A program made the translations under genes and the position numbers. Of a stretch of 64,000 nucleotides of DNA, positions 1-10,812 are shown one piece after another (position 1 is the first letter of the stretch; every line of letters begins with the position of its first letter). Where the stretch lies: NCBI GenBank assembly GCA_965153355.1, contig OZ231126.1, positions 56,792,001 to 56,856,000 on the forward strand, read 5' to 3'. The DNA is from Flaccisagitta enflata (taxonomy: Eukaryota > Chaetognatha > Sagittoidea > Aphragmophora). The notes under the pieces are model-generated. The model did not search any database, was not told where the DNA came from, and was given only the letters and a program-made list of their open reading frames with translations.

Positions 1-842
1 CACTTTCTTTGATTGTTTTTTCCAGGTTCTTTCCGAATTCAGGCTGACGGTCCGACCTCCAGAAGGGTCATTTTTCAAAGTATGATTCATCCGGATTTGT
101 TTATGTTACCATTAAATATGATATTTGAGGGGTTGGAAAACCATTTTTGTTTTGCTTAGCAGCCCTTTAATTTTCTGTCAGCGCTAATTTTGTTGAGAGG
201 TATACAAATTGGCTTATGCGGATTTTGGCGGACTTGGGCCCGTCAGTTACTTCCATTTATGAGGCTGCGCTTGTTCTCGCTTAGCATAAGGTGAACGTAG
301 GATTATCAGAGATAGATATTTGTGACGACGTCATTATCCTTTCACCAAATAATGCAAATTAGGTTAAGATAATAGATAAGATAAATTGCTAGTGATAGAT
401 TTTTAGTAAAGAAAAACAATTATCAAAACCGACAACAGGACTTTGTTTTGTTAGTCCCAAGGAAAAACCGAGTTCCGAAGTTTCACCAACTAGCAGTGGC
501 ATTTTGTTTCCTCGAGTGCGGGATTCATGACCCGAGGGTGCACGAGGATCGAAAAAAATATGAATGTGGAGTTACCCGTTCTCAAGTTGTTCTCGTTTCG
601 TCAAAATACCGTCTGCTACAAAAAAAAAAAAAAAAAAAAAAAAATTAGATATTTCCGTTTTGCTTTTAATAAACATCATTGGCTGTGTGTGGACACGGAG
701 CTCCATAAACTTATAGTATTTGTCATTCCAAATTTGGTTAAAAGTGTAGATACGCGGATTTCTGACCCTGCTTCCTTCTTCCGCAATAAAATTGTAACCC
801 TATACATTAAGTAAGTGTAAAAAAAATATTCTCCATTTTCAG
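1..842. other. Upstream flank without a recognised gene
   Basis: No coding exon is recognised here. The stretch is moderately AT-rich, and a run of about 25 A lies at 620-644. A pyrimidine-rich tract ending in AG at 842 looks like a 3' splice acceptor, so a 5' untranslated exon of the gene starting at 860 may lie further upstream or in this stretch. Short open frames here have no recognisable protein features. Confidence 0.5.
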
Positions 843-859
843 ATACAGTTCGTAGAATA

Positions 860-3695
860 ATGGCATCAGGTCAGGGTCGGGGTAGACCTCGTCAACCCTG
901 TACCGATGAGAAGCAGCAGCACGAACAAGAGTTGAAGCACCAGGAGTATTTAAGAAAGAAGGAAAGAGAGAAGTCAGGATTAAAAGGTAAAGGAGGACGA
1001 CCGAGGAAAGAAAGCGGGACGGAGGAGGAGTTGGAGGAGCTCAAAAAAGGGCGCGAAGGGTATGAAAAAAGAAAGACAGAAAAACAAAAAATTGGGCGAC
1101 CAAGGAAACAAGAAGGGTCAACAGAGATAGAGAAAAAGAGAGAAAGAGATCGACGATATCGTGAGAAGAAGAAGGAGAAACTCATGAAGGTCAAACTCTT
1201 TCCAACTTTGTCGGTCTCGGGGTTGCCAAGCAATGCGCCCAGAGACATGCCGGGAGACTCGCTTGAAGACTCGCTCGAAGACTCGCTCGGAGACTCGCTC
1301 GGTGACTCGCTCGGTGACTCGCTCGGTGACTTGCGCGGAGACTCGCTCGGTGACTCGCTCGGAGACTCGCTCGGAGACGCGCTCGGAGACGCGCTCAGAG
1401 ACGCACTGGGAGACGCGGTCGAAGACACGATCGGGGATGCGGTCGGAGACACGCTTCGAGACACGGTTCGAGAAACGGTTCGAGAAACGGTTCGAGAAAC
1501 GGTCGGAGACACAGACACAATCGGAGACACCCACGGGAGCCCGCCTGCTTCAATTCTCAAAACTTTACCCAGTGTGAGTTTAATTTGCATATTACAGAGT
1601 TGAAAGTTCTTTTTTGTCACATTTACTCAATTCTTTGATTAGGTCATTTTATGTCGCTGACTAGCAACTCATTGAGAGGCATTGTCCGTCTTTCCGTTTC
1701 TAACAGGAGTAGTAAAGTGGATGTGGGTGAAGGGTGGTTTTACACCCCTGCGCACCTATCTACTACAATTTTTTAACACGGGTCAAAACGAATCTTTCAT
1801 ATAGATTCCCAAATAGGCAATATTTTTATTAATGGTCTGATAATTTACTGTCTTTTACAGCTCAAAAGAAAATCGCACGAGGTGCTCCTCTTGTCGCCAT
1901 CAAAAGAGGTACAACGCCGGTTTGTTCGCCCAGCTGACGATGTCACGCCAAAAGAGGACTCGGCGATGGCCTCCTGGAGATCCAAACGATCCCGATCTTC
2001 GTCACCCTCCTCCTCAGCGCCAAATTCTCCAACTTCGACCCCTTCTTCCTCGCGTTGCTCTTCGCCAACTCCCTCATCTTCATCGCGATCATCTTCTGCC
2101 TCACGCACAAGGCCCGGTCCAAAACTCAAGCGTGATAAAGAACCATTAGTTGATGGAAAAAAGAAGTTGGAGCGAGATAGAAAGAGAAGGTGGAGAAAGA
2201 CGTGTTATAAGGCGTTAAAGGAAGAGGAGAAGAAGCTCCAAGAGGGCCGACAGAAGGCCAAAGCGCGAGTTTCTGCGTTTCGGCGCAGACAAAAAGAAAA
2301 AGTCGAGGAAGAAAAGTCCGGACTGGAATCGGACATAGCGAGGAAGATAGTAACAAATCTTCGAGCTTGTTTGGACAGAAATAAAGGTAATGTATTTAAT
2401 CTAATTAGCGCCAGACGGACAGACTGACCAACGGTCCGACCAATGGACCAACTAATGGACCAGCCGACATGGCAAGATGTAGTCGCGTGACTAAGAACAG
2501 GCAGTCAACCAGACAGCATGAGATACACACACAGAAAACATGAACTGAAAAAGATTCCCATTTACGACTTTTTTCCGGTCGGCGATAGCCGCCTTTATTG
2601 GTATCTTAAGAATATTGATGGATTAAACATGTATTGCGGGGCTACAATATTGTGGCGGACGGGTGGGCAGGGGCGTCCAACCGCCATCCACACCCCAACC
2701 CCAACGCATTAAAGCATCTAGAATACTCATTTTTGGGCAGCGGCCCCGAAGGGGCCAAAGACCTATGCTTTCACACATAGGGGAAATTTCTCCTTCTCCT
2801 TCTCCGTCCCCCCCCCCTCAAGGCCTTCGAGGCTCAAATCCCAGCTTCATAGCTCAAATCCAAGCCTCGAGGCATGAACACAGATTTAAAAATTTCAACT
2901 GTCCTATGAAGGAGTGAGCAAAGTGAGTGAGCAAGCGAAGTGCTGCAGAGCGGGTGAGCAGAGTGAGCCCATGGATGGAGCGAGCAAGCAAAGCAAGTGA
3001 GCGAGTGAGTGCTGCGAGTGAGCGCTGCGAGTGGAGCGCTGCAGAGCGAGTGAGCAGAGTGAGCCCATGGATGGAGCAAGCAAGCAAAGCGAGCGTAGCA
3101 AAGTGGTGCAGAGCGAGTGAGCGGAGCGAGCGAACGAACGTAGCAAGTGACAGAGTGGCCCTTTTAAAGCGCGATTGTCACGACTAGAAACAGGTCCTAA
3201 TACGGTATTAACCAACTCATGTTCATTGACAAAATAAAAAGGACAGAGGCAAACATTAATGACGCTATTTGGGAATGCCTCATCCTAAAAAAGTCAATAT
3301 CTAATCATATATAATCTTGGTTTGCTCAGGAAAAGGAACTATGGACAAAGAGGAACGAGCTTTCCGTCGGATGATTGCAAGAGCAGTCGTTGCGGGCCCG
3401 GAACGATTGACGCGCGACGAGATACATTCCAGCCTTGGCATTAGCAATAACATGGTTGCCGACGCTAGGAAAGCCGAGGCGGAAGAGGCAAAACGAGTGA
3501 TAGAGGCTCGCGTAGCTGGCCGTCGTCTAAAATCACGGCTCGTTACAAGCACTTTGGAACGACGCCGAAAAACCATGAAATTTGCCGAAATGCGTAAAAA
3601 AGTCAAAGCATTTTACATCTCCAAATCAACTCCAACGTCGAGAAGGAGAGACGTCATGAAATGCTGGGTGAGTTTCCCCAATCAGTAAGAATGGA

Positions 3696-3770
<75 letters not shown>

Positions 3771-3886
3771 CGCACAAGCGTGTGTGTGTGTGTGTGTGAG
3801 CGCACGAGTGTGTGTGTGTGTGTGAGCGCACAAGTGTGTGTGTGTGTGTGTGAGCGCACGAGTGTGTGTGTGTGTGCGCACAAGTA

Positions 3887-3971
<85 letters not shown>

Positions 3972-5990
3972 ATCGATGGAATGCTGAAATGATGTACGAG
4001 TTTTATATCCCTTTCAGGTCTCGGGAGCTCAAGAAACTCATCAGAAACGTTTCCTCTCAGACACAATCACCCGACTTCACGTTGAATTTGTTCGTTGTCA
4101 CGGTCCAATCTCGCGCGGTCGATTCTTTTCTTTGCGACCATCATGGGTTCTCCCACCAAGGGACTTAGATCGCCTGGTATGTTAAAAGCGAAAAAGAATT
4201 GATTGGAGGCTTGTTCAATTCATTGCTGTGTTAAGAGGATGGTATATGTACTGATGCAATTTATAAGTTTTAGCAGGGGCCAGATAATCCTAAAACTAGA
4301 TAAAAATTTGTTTTTACAGGTTTGCCTTTGTTCTTCTCACACGAAGTTGAAGTTTGCCTTTGAGGACTTCATCAAAGCCAGCAAAAAGAATGGAATTCCT
4401 TTACCCGATATCGAATATTATGTTGAGCTCATTGACGAGTTTCTCTGTTCCGAAGATGATCGGACAAGGGATTGTCTCAAAGAAGAGTGTGACAACTGTG
4501 GCATTGCAGTGCTTGACACTTCCCTCTTTGAACCATTTCTTCATGGAATTGACGACAACAGCGTGGTGACTTACCGTTCTTTGGAAAAGGATGACAGTGG
4601 CCGTCTTGGAATTCAAGACAAGTCTGGTACGCCTCAACAGCTTGTTGATCATCTACGTAATCACCTCCGTGGGTTCCCTCTCCACCGGTTTGTCGCCAAA
4701 AACCAACCTAAGGAGTTGGATTACCTCCTGAAAAACTTGAATCCAGATGTACTGGTCCTCATGAGTGATTATGCGGAGAAGTATCAGAGGAAAGAGTTTG
4801 AAGAGGTTCAAAGCCTCCACTGGTGCGGCACTTCTCTCACAATCTTTACGACTGTCGCTTTTTTTCTCATCCCCGATCCCGATAACCCTCACGCATTCAA
4901 AAAGATCAAAACTTACTTTTTCATAACAACCGAAAGGCCTGAACAAGACAATTATTTCGCCGCATATTGTTTCCGCCTAATAATCAAGTGGATCCGTGAC
5001 ACCTTCAGGATTACCTTCAAATCTTGCATCTTAGGATCAGATAAATGCGCGCAACAGTTTTGTAGTCGCAAGGTCTTCGGTTCGATTGCAGAGTCGAGGC
5101 GGAATTTGTGTTTAAGCCACTCAACCAATGCCCCACTGTGTCCAAACTGTCCTCAGGCGGTCATTCACTTCTCCGCTGCGGGACATGGCAAAGGAGAACA
5201 CGATCACGCTGGTGCTTATGGCAAAACCAAGCTGAGACTGGAGGAACTCCACCAACGACCACTTCGCAGCATCCAAGATGTCTCCAACTTTCTTCGGACT
5301 CTCAACTTTGTCGACATTCATAGGACGAAGCCCGGCAAAGAAGATACCAAAGGTTTCTTTTACAGTGCTTTCCATGCCGAGGTAGTGCAGCCAGCAGCTG
5401 TCCAGACTTCCAGTGCAGACTGGGACCCACTTGATCGAACCCGAACCTTCCACCAGCTCATTACAACTGGGGTCTCCGGAGAACTATTAGTTCGAGAGTC
5501 AAGTTGCTTCTCGTGTGCCGAGTGTGAGTTTGGGAATTATGCTGCCTGCAAACGCACTGGGGAGTTGGGTCCAATTGAGAAAGTTCTAATGACACGCGCA
5601 TCATCATCCAATATTGCGGCGCGCAAAGCAAGTCGAACCCGGGCAGGCCAAGAACAACATCGTCATGAGTGCGCCGAATTAGCCATGTCTGGATCGGTCA
5701 TTGCAGTTGCTCAAGGTCAACATCAGCAATTCAACCTCGTCCTCATCACAAAAGCCATGGGACAGCTAACAGATCCAAACATGCTGAAAGGAAAAATTCT
5801 TGTGAAGACCAACACCGCTAATGAATACACATCTTTGGGTTCAAAATTACTCTCCTTCAATGCGGAGCTGGTTAGATCACCACCTTTGGACATACAGACC
5901 TCGGCAACTGCTGTTAATGGCGTGTCCACAACACTCTATCGAATTGATGAGCAAGAGTTCAACAGCCTTGTGTCGGAGTATTTGTTCTGA
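860..5990 (+). CDS. Transposon-derived AT-hook protein, 1135 residues, five coding exons
   Basis: Coding exons join in phase: 860-1573, 1861-2386, 3330-3667, 4018-4176, 4320-5990 (TGA stop), with GT donors and AG acceptors at every junction. Residues 1-90 hold three AT-hook-like cores (GRPR in a basic setting), suggesting binding to the DNA minor groove. Residues about 130-215 are a GDSL-type low-complexity repeat. Exon 2 adds Ser-rich and Lys/Arg-rich coiled segments. From exon 3 onward the protein resembles uncharacterised multi-copy proteins of invertebrates that look like DDE-type transposases. Visible marks are GSDKCAQQF (about residue 818), [10 protein letters not shown] (about 868), several CxxC pairs and a C-rich tail. 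Which residues are catalytic is not established. I saw no terminal inverted repeats around the gene, so it may be a domesticated copy or part of a long element. No AATAAA follows closely; the first candidate is at 7549. Exon structure is firm; function is inferred. Confidence 0.75.
1253..1525 (+). repeat. In-frame 12-bp repeat coding for a GDSL-like tract
   Basis: Inside the first coding exon the unit GACTCGCTCGGT and its variants is repeated, giving Gly-Asp-Ser-Leu tetrapeptides that decay to GDTV/RETV toward the 3' end. Because the unit is a multiple of three, frames on both strands stay open over several hundred bases. Those other frames are shadows, not genes. Confidence 0.85.
2732..3165. 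repeat. Intronic hairpin repeat and GAGC-rich minisatellite
   Basis: This lies in the intron 2387-3329 of the AT-hook gene. At 2737-2760 there is TTTTTGGGCAGCGGCCCC followed by GAAGGGGCC, a GC-rich hairpin next to a T-run; the same end is found at 18268 and 18680. From 2889 to 3165 follows a GAGC/GAGT-rich array in which a block of about 35 bp (CAGAGTGAGCCCATGGATGG and flanks) occurs twice, near 2956 and 3054. Confidence 0.7.
3698..3971. repeat. Compound (GT)n-(AG)n microsatellite
   Basis: Pure GT runs from 3698 to 3768. It is followed by four GT blocks separated by AGCGCACAAG-type interruptions, then pure GA from 3898 to about 3970. It fills most of the intron 3668-4017 of the AT-hook gene and ends about 45 bp before the next exon. 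Confidence 0.95.
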
Positions 5991-6360
5991 ATTGGTTGCC
6001 CCGAAAAACTTGGCCCATTAGGGATTTCCCCATGATTGCCCATGTTGCTTTTCTTTTAGAATCAATAACAGAATTTGTTCTCATTACTTGTCACTGAAAT
6101 ATCGGAATTTCCTGCTCAGTTTTGCTTAGCTGAGCATTTGTACATAGCTTCTCATTAATCAGATGATAGTTACTAAAATCGATAAAAAATTTTCCATTTT
6201 CAGGCTAGTGCGATGGACGTATGAGGGTAGTTAGGCTTGTTGGCTGATAGAACAGTTTAGCTAGATTTTGAATGGCCTTCAAAACTTTAAATCTCATGAG
6301 TTCTAGTCAAATATTGAGTCTTACCACTGACAAAGTTTATCTTGAATGTTGAATCAAAGT
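5991..6360. other. Downstream flank of the AT-hook gene, no feature seen
   Basis: AT-rich sequence without AATAAA close to the stop codon. An acceptor-like CCATTTTCAG ends at 6204 but leads to no recognisable coding exon. Confidence 0.4.
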
Positions 6361-7335
6361 ATCTCTGAAATTTTGGCCGATTGGGCTGGTCTGCATGACC
6401 GATCCTATGTATGTGTTCAATTTTATCATCATAAAGCTCAACACAAATTTTCAACTGATTCGGATAATTGCCTTCCTAGTTCACCATCTTTTTAACTTCA
6501 TCTGATAAATGTTGCTAATGTTAACGTTTTTCATTTTTGGGCTAATTTTGGGTTAATTTAGGTCAGTCAAGCAGATATGCATGGCTCAAATACCCTAAAA
6601 GATCTATGCAGGTGTTTAGTTTTACCATTTTGAGGCTCCTAACCAACTTTCAAGTAAAACGGATACGGGCTTGCCTCTATCTCTAATCATTTGGTCAGTT
6701 TTGGCTAAAATTTGCTTAATTTTTTGCCTACTTAGCCAGTTTGAAAGACTCGAATCTGCTGAAATTGTATGCACGCATTGAGCTTTACCGTTGTGAGATG
6801 CTACGCCAAGTTGGGCTAAATCGGATAGTGATTGGCCAAATTATTCAACTTTTTTCATTTTTAGACCAACATGGCCTGATTTCGGCCTGATTTCGGCCCC
6901 ATTGCATGATCGTAGCCCTATGATTCGTTGTGACATGCTAGAGGAGACTGTTGTGAGGCTTCATTTCAAATTTCATCCAAATCGGACAAAAACTAAAGTT
7001 TTTAGACAAATTTTTTTCATTTTTAGGCCAACTTGGCCTGATTTTGGCCTGATTTTGGCCTCATTGCATAATCATAGACCTATAAATCGTTGTGACATGT
7101 TAGAGGAGACTGTTGTGAGGCTAAATTTCAAATCTCATCCAAATCGGACAAAAATTTAAGTTTTTAGACAAGTTTTTCATTTTTAGGCCAACCTGGCCTG
7201 ATTTTGGCCTGATTCTGGCCACATTGCATGATTGTAGCCCTATGGATCGTTGTGCCATGGTAGAGGGGACTGTTGTGAGGCTACATTTCAAATTTCATCC
7301 AAATCGGACAAAAACTTTAGTTTTTAGACGAGTTT
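6360..7335. repeat. Degenerate tandem repeat of about 160 bp
   Basis: Three well-conserved units begin near 6861, 7023 and 7183 (spacing 162 and 160 bp). Each reads TTTTTAGGCCAACNTGGCC, then TGATTTTGGCC repeats, then GTGAGGCT and ATTTCAAATTTCATCC. Older copies extend upstream to about 6360. The period matches the 162-bp arrays at 28.5, 43 and 55 kb and phrases such as CCAAATCGG recur, but the units are otherwise different. Confidence 0.7.
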
Positions 7336-7433
7336 GGGTAGATACATATTAGAATCACGAATTACGCGCAAAAGCGTCGATAACCTTGAAACCCCTAAAT
7401 TATGACGCTTTTCCTCTTTCTCTCTTTATCCAG

Positions 7434-7521
7434 GTTAAGAGTTAAGCAGATCGCCACCTCGGCGGACTTTGATGTCACCATGCTGTCATACTTGAAGGGA
7501 AAGCTGTTTATAACAATATAA
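7434..7521 (+). CDS. Possible terminal coding exon, about 28 residues
   Basis: A strong acceptor (long pyrimidine tract CTCTTTCTCTCTTTATCCAG ending at 7433) is followed by an open frame starting one base in at 7435. It reads LRVKQIATSADFDVTMLSYL and eight more residues to a TAA at 7519-7521. An AATAAA follows 27 bp later. The frame requires a preceding exon ending with two bases of a codon. It could be an alternative 3' end or 3'-UTR exon of the AT-hook gene, which lacks a nearby poly(A) signal, or the tail of a lost gene. No homologue is recognised. Confidence 0.25.
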
Positions 7522-7548
7522 AAAGCAAGTTGACTAATTCCTGAATGA

Positions 7549-7554
7549 AATAAA
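7549..7554 (+). promoter_or_regulatory. Candidate poly(A) signal AATAAA
   Basis: AATAAA lies 27 bp after the TAA of the possible terminal exon. A second AATAAA sits at about 7577. These are the first such signals downstream of the AT-hook gene stop at 5990. Confidence 0.4.
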
Positions 7555-7755
7555 ATGATCGGACCAAGTCAGGACAAATAAAAAGCGTCGATAACCTTGA
7601 AACCCCTAAATTACCGAGAATAAACGGCGGCCAATAAACGAACGATCGTGTCAATTGAGAAATGCAATCAACTTCTCAGGCGAAGTTGGAGGTTGCAACT
7701 ATAGAAAGGACACGTGATATCATGCCAATGATGAAAAGTATTATTATTATTGCAT

Positions 7756-7833
7756 AATTAAAAAAGCTTCAAAATTACAGTCCCCGACTGGGGACTGTAA
7801 TTTTTGAAGCTTTCTCGTCGCGTAAACGCGACT
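7756..7833. repeat. Two adjacent perfect hairpins
   Basis: AAAAGCTTCAAAATTACAG-TCCCC-GACT-GGGGA and the mirror arm form a stem of about 22 bp at 7763-7812. It is directly followed by CTCGTCGCGTAAACGCGACTCGAG, a second hairpin. An A-rich tract with AAAATTTC-type units (7848-7985) follows. This may be a terminus of the repeat-element family described at 8470-9207. Confidence 0.6.
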
Positions 7834-8050
7834 CGAGAAGATGCACAACAAAAAAAAATTTCAAAAAAAAATTTTCAAAAAAAAATTTCAAAAAAATTTT
7901 TCAAAAAAAATTCTTTTAAAAAAATTTTCTTTTCAAAAAAAAATTTTCTTTTCAAAAAAAAAAAAAAAAATTCAAAAAAAAAAAACTTGAGTCCATGAAC
8001 AAAACACTAAACAAGAAGGCACACCTTGGTATCCGTGCACGCGCGCTCTC

Positions 8051-8182
<132 letters not shown>

Positions 8183-8469
8183 AAACCTTTTTACCATGAA
8201 GGTGAACTTTGACCAGAGCAAATCTTCTGAATACTATAAGTAGTTCAGCGTTGGGAATTACAAGTTACTAAATTAGTAATTGTTTATCATTTAAATCGTA
8301 ATAATGAAAATACTATAAAGCTGAACAACAACATGAGTGAATGTAAAATGATATTTAACTAATAAATGCATCACACAAAAATATTTGAACAAATAAATGG
8401 TCATCCGCAATATGTAAATGAGAAAAGTGCGAATCTCCTCAATGAACAATTCACCCACTCTCACAGCAG

Positions 8470-9207
8470 TAATATATTACTACATAAATATGTTTATATC
8501 TCATAAATCAGACTTCAGATTTAAATCGAATTTTGCAGGGGCTGTTCAATTGATGTCCTTTAAATGAATACCAAATTAAAAAAAAAATTCACATAACTTT
8601 ACTACCCTTTGCCTTTGTAAACTGCCTAAGTCCTAGTAACATGTTACTACATAAATAAGCTAATATCTCCTAAACCAGACTTCAGATTTAATTCGAATTT
8701 TGCAGGGGTGGTTTATTTACTATCCTTTACTTGTTTACCAAATTAAAAAAAAATTCACATAAGTTTACTACCCTCTGCCTATGTAAATCGCCTAAGTCCC
8801 AGTAACATATTACTACATGAATAAATTAGCTAATATCTCATGAACCAGACTTCAGATTTAATTCGAATTTTGCAGGGGCTGATTATTCAGTGACCCTTAC
8901 TTGTATACCAAGTTTACTACCCTCTGCCTATGTAAATCGCCTAAGTCCAGTAAAATGTTACCATAAAAATAATAGGCAAAGGGTAGTAAAAGTTAGTGAA
9001 TTTTTCTGAAAATTGGTACACAAGCTCCTATTGACCTATAAGCAACAACAGCAAAGTTTTATAAAATTCTGAAGTCTGGTTCCAAAAATATGAGAGGGTT
9101 TTAAACAAACAGACAGACAGACAGACAGACGACAGACTACACATCACTGCTACTTCATAGTCACCGACGATAAGTCACCGACGAAAACTGTTCGTCGGGG
9201 ACAAAAA
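8470..9207. repeat. Dispersed element, tandem units about 170 bp, hairpin end
   Basis: Three tandem units share TACTACATAAATA, AGCTAATATCTC, CAGACTTCAGATTTAA, TTCGAATTTTGCAGGGG and TTTACTACCCTCTGCC. Next come a reverse-oriented TTACTACCC segment, a GACA tetranucleotide run (9109-9130) and a final hairpin (GTCACCGACGAA, loop, TTCGTCGGGGAC) followed by AAAAA at 9202-9207. Related copies lie at 47030-47225 and 48545-48987; the second ends with the same hairpin plus A-run. Confidence 0.7.
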
Positions 9208-9559
9208 CATTACTATTTGTCGTCAAAAATGTGGTGAATTTTCGCGTAGCTTTTCTCTGGCAAATTTCCGTCAATTTTTTCCATCTGATCGCTTTTTTAT
9301 ACTTTTTTTTCACCAGTCTTGACCATTAGGTCACTGTGGGTTGGAATTTCATAGCGATACTTCATATTTCAGGCTTTTAATGAGTAATACTACTTAAAAT
9401 GTCAAGCGTAACACTTTTGTTACATCAAAAATACCCTCTTAGGGTGTCCATTATACACAAAAATTAAGCAAAAAAAATCGAGCGGGTTTTAAATATTGTT
9501 GAATTCCCATCTACCCCCCTCAGGGTTACTAGTGCAGTGTAAGGGAGACAACCTCAAAC

Positions 9560-9757
9560 CTCTAGAAAGCACAAAATGAGCTGAAATCTCGCTCAAATCA
9601 GAACGTCATGGATGAATTTGGAAAGAACCTCCATAGATTTTGAATCTGGAATCAAATTGACAGATTTCCAATTTCGAGACCATTTTTGACTGCAGATTCT
9701 GATTCCTGGGGTCAAAATTGGTCTAGTATGGGATGGGCGGTAAAATCTTACATTTTT
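9560..9757. repeat. Single arm of the foldback repeat seen at 14742-15299
   Basis: GATTTTGAATCTG, ATTGACARATTTCCAATTT, GACTGCAGATT and GTCAAAATTGGTCTAGTA GGGATG-CGGTA are shared with both arms of the palindromic element at 14742-15299, in the orientation of its right arm. Here only one arm is present. Confidence 0.65.
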
Positions 9758-9773
9758 TACGTGATCCTGAGAT

Positions 9774-9968
9774 TTTTAGTCGCGTGCTACGCGACTCTAC
9801 ACCCCGCTTTGTCGGTCCGTCCGTCCGTCCGTCCGTCTGTCACACTTTACTTTTTTTGGGTTTTTGGGATTTTTGGCTTCACTGCTCCTGCCCAAATGAT
9901 CTGATGACCTCAATTATGGCCCCTGCCCACCCGCACGCGACTGGGGTAGCCGTGTATCCGGCCTTGTT
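9774..9968 (+). repeat. GTCC-hairpin dispersed repeat, full copy
   Basis: It begins TTTTTAGTCGCG-TGCTA-CGCGACTCTAC (hairpin). (GTCC)n follows, then CACACTTTACTTTTTT, CACTGCTCCTGCCCAAATGA, GCCCCTGCCCACCCGC, GCGACTGGGGTAGCC and the end GTGTATCCGGCCTTGTTA. At least eight more copies occur in this window on both strands. No autonomous partner or protein is seen. Confidence 0.75.
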
Positions 9969-10167
9969 AAATATGAATGTCTACTACAGCTACAGTTGAT
10001 CCCAGCTCCCCCGGTCCACTTCTAACAGAATTCTGCATATCAGATGCTCTTTCCTTGTGCCCTTAGTTTATTTTTTTTCCTTTATTTATTCTGATGGAAT
10101 TCCACCTATAACAAATGAAATAATTTGGTCCCTTGATAACTGTTGGAGTGGGATTAAAATGTATATA

Positions 10168-10712
10168 CTACCTAGGACAAAAGTATTGCAACACTTAAGG
10201 TACTAGTTCATTTAATCAGCAATACAAAGCAAGATTAATCCATTCAGGCAAATATGTGTTTAATGTGTCCACCCTGGCCCCAAATGACAGCTTCCATCTG
10301 CCTTAGTATTATTTTTAGGTAATCTGGTGTGACTTGTCTGCAAACCTTCTGTGCAGTTTTTTTCAACCTCGCTATTGATGTCACACGCACTTTCTGCTGC
10401 AGGCTCGTCATCTGACTGAGAAGGTTTTCAATTGGATTGAGGGCAGGCTAGTTGCCAGGCCACCTCTGGGACCTATTGTTGCCAGTATCTATCTGCAAAA
10501 TGTTGTTGATGGGTAGTGAAAGCGACTAACATGATTTTTTATGATTTTCAAAAAACCACATTTTTACATTTTCTTGCGCCATTTCTGAAAGAATTGACCA
10601 AGAATTCTGAGATTAAGCTAGATTAGAAGAAAATTCAATGTATCACCAAGATTCATTTTCAAAGCCACCTTATCTCAGTCTAAAGCTGTTGCAATACTTA
10701 TGGCTTAGGTAG
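10168..10712. mobile_element. Decayed Tc1/mariner-type element
   Basis: Imperfect terminal inverted repeats start CTACCTAGGACAAAAGTATT on the left and mirror CTACCTAAGCCATAAGTATT on the right. They are flanked by TA on both sides (10166-10167 and 10713-10714), as expected for Tc1/mariner insertion. The interior carries the end of a transposase frame on the minus strand. At about 545 bp it is far shorter than an intact element (1.2-1.7 kb), so it is an internally deleted relic. Confidence 0.75.
10244..10497 (-). pseudogene. C-terminal remnant of a Tc1-like transposase
   Basis: The minus strand reads RWPGN, an in-frame stop, then PALNPIENLLSQM and on to QMEAVIWGQGG before a TGA at 10244-10246. 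The (S/A)xDxNPIENLW-type motif just after the DWP box is the signature around the last acidic catalytic residue of Tc1-family transposases. The internal stop and loss of the N-terminal two thirds make it non-functional. Confidence 0.75.
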
Positions 10713-10812
10713 TAGAAACTGAAGGAACCAGCCAAAGTTTATATTGTATTTGTTAACAATATTAGTGATATATGAGAGAGCAAATGCAGTAAACAAAAAT
10801 AACTGTTTCTAA

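Larger units (their letters stand above)
7370..7613. repeat. Perfect 33-bp direct repeat bracketing a 178-bp segment
   Basis: The 33 bp at 7370-7402 (AAAAGCGTCGATAACC... ending CCCCTAAATTA) recur identically at 7581-7613. The segment between them contains a good 3' splice acceptor, a short open frame and an AATAAA signal. Confidence 0.85.

Noticed and set aside
892-1620. 242-codon minus-strand frame over the AT-hook exon
   Set aside because: Shadow of the 12-bp coding repeat; the plus-strand frame has AT-hooks and correct splice phases.
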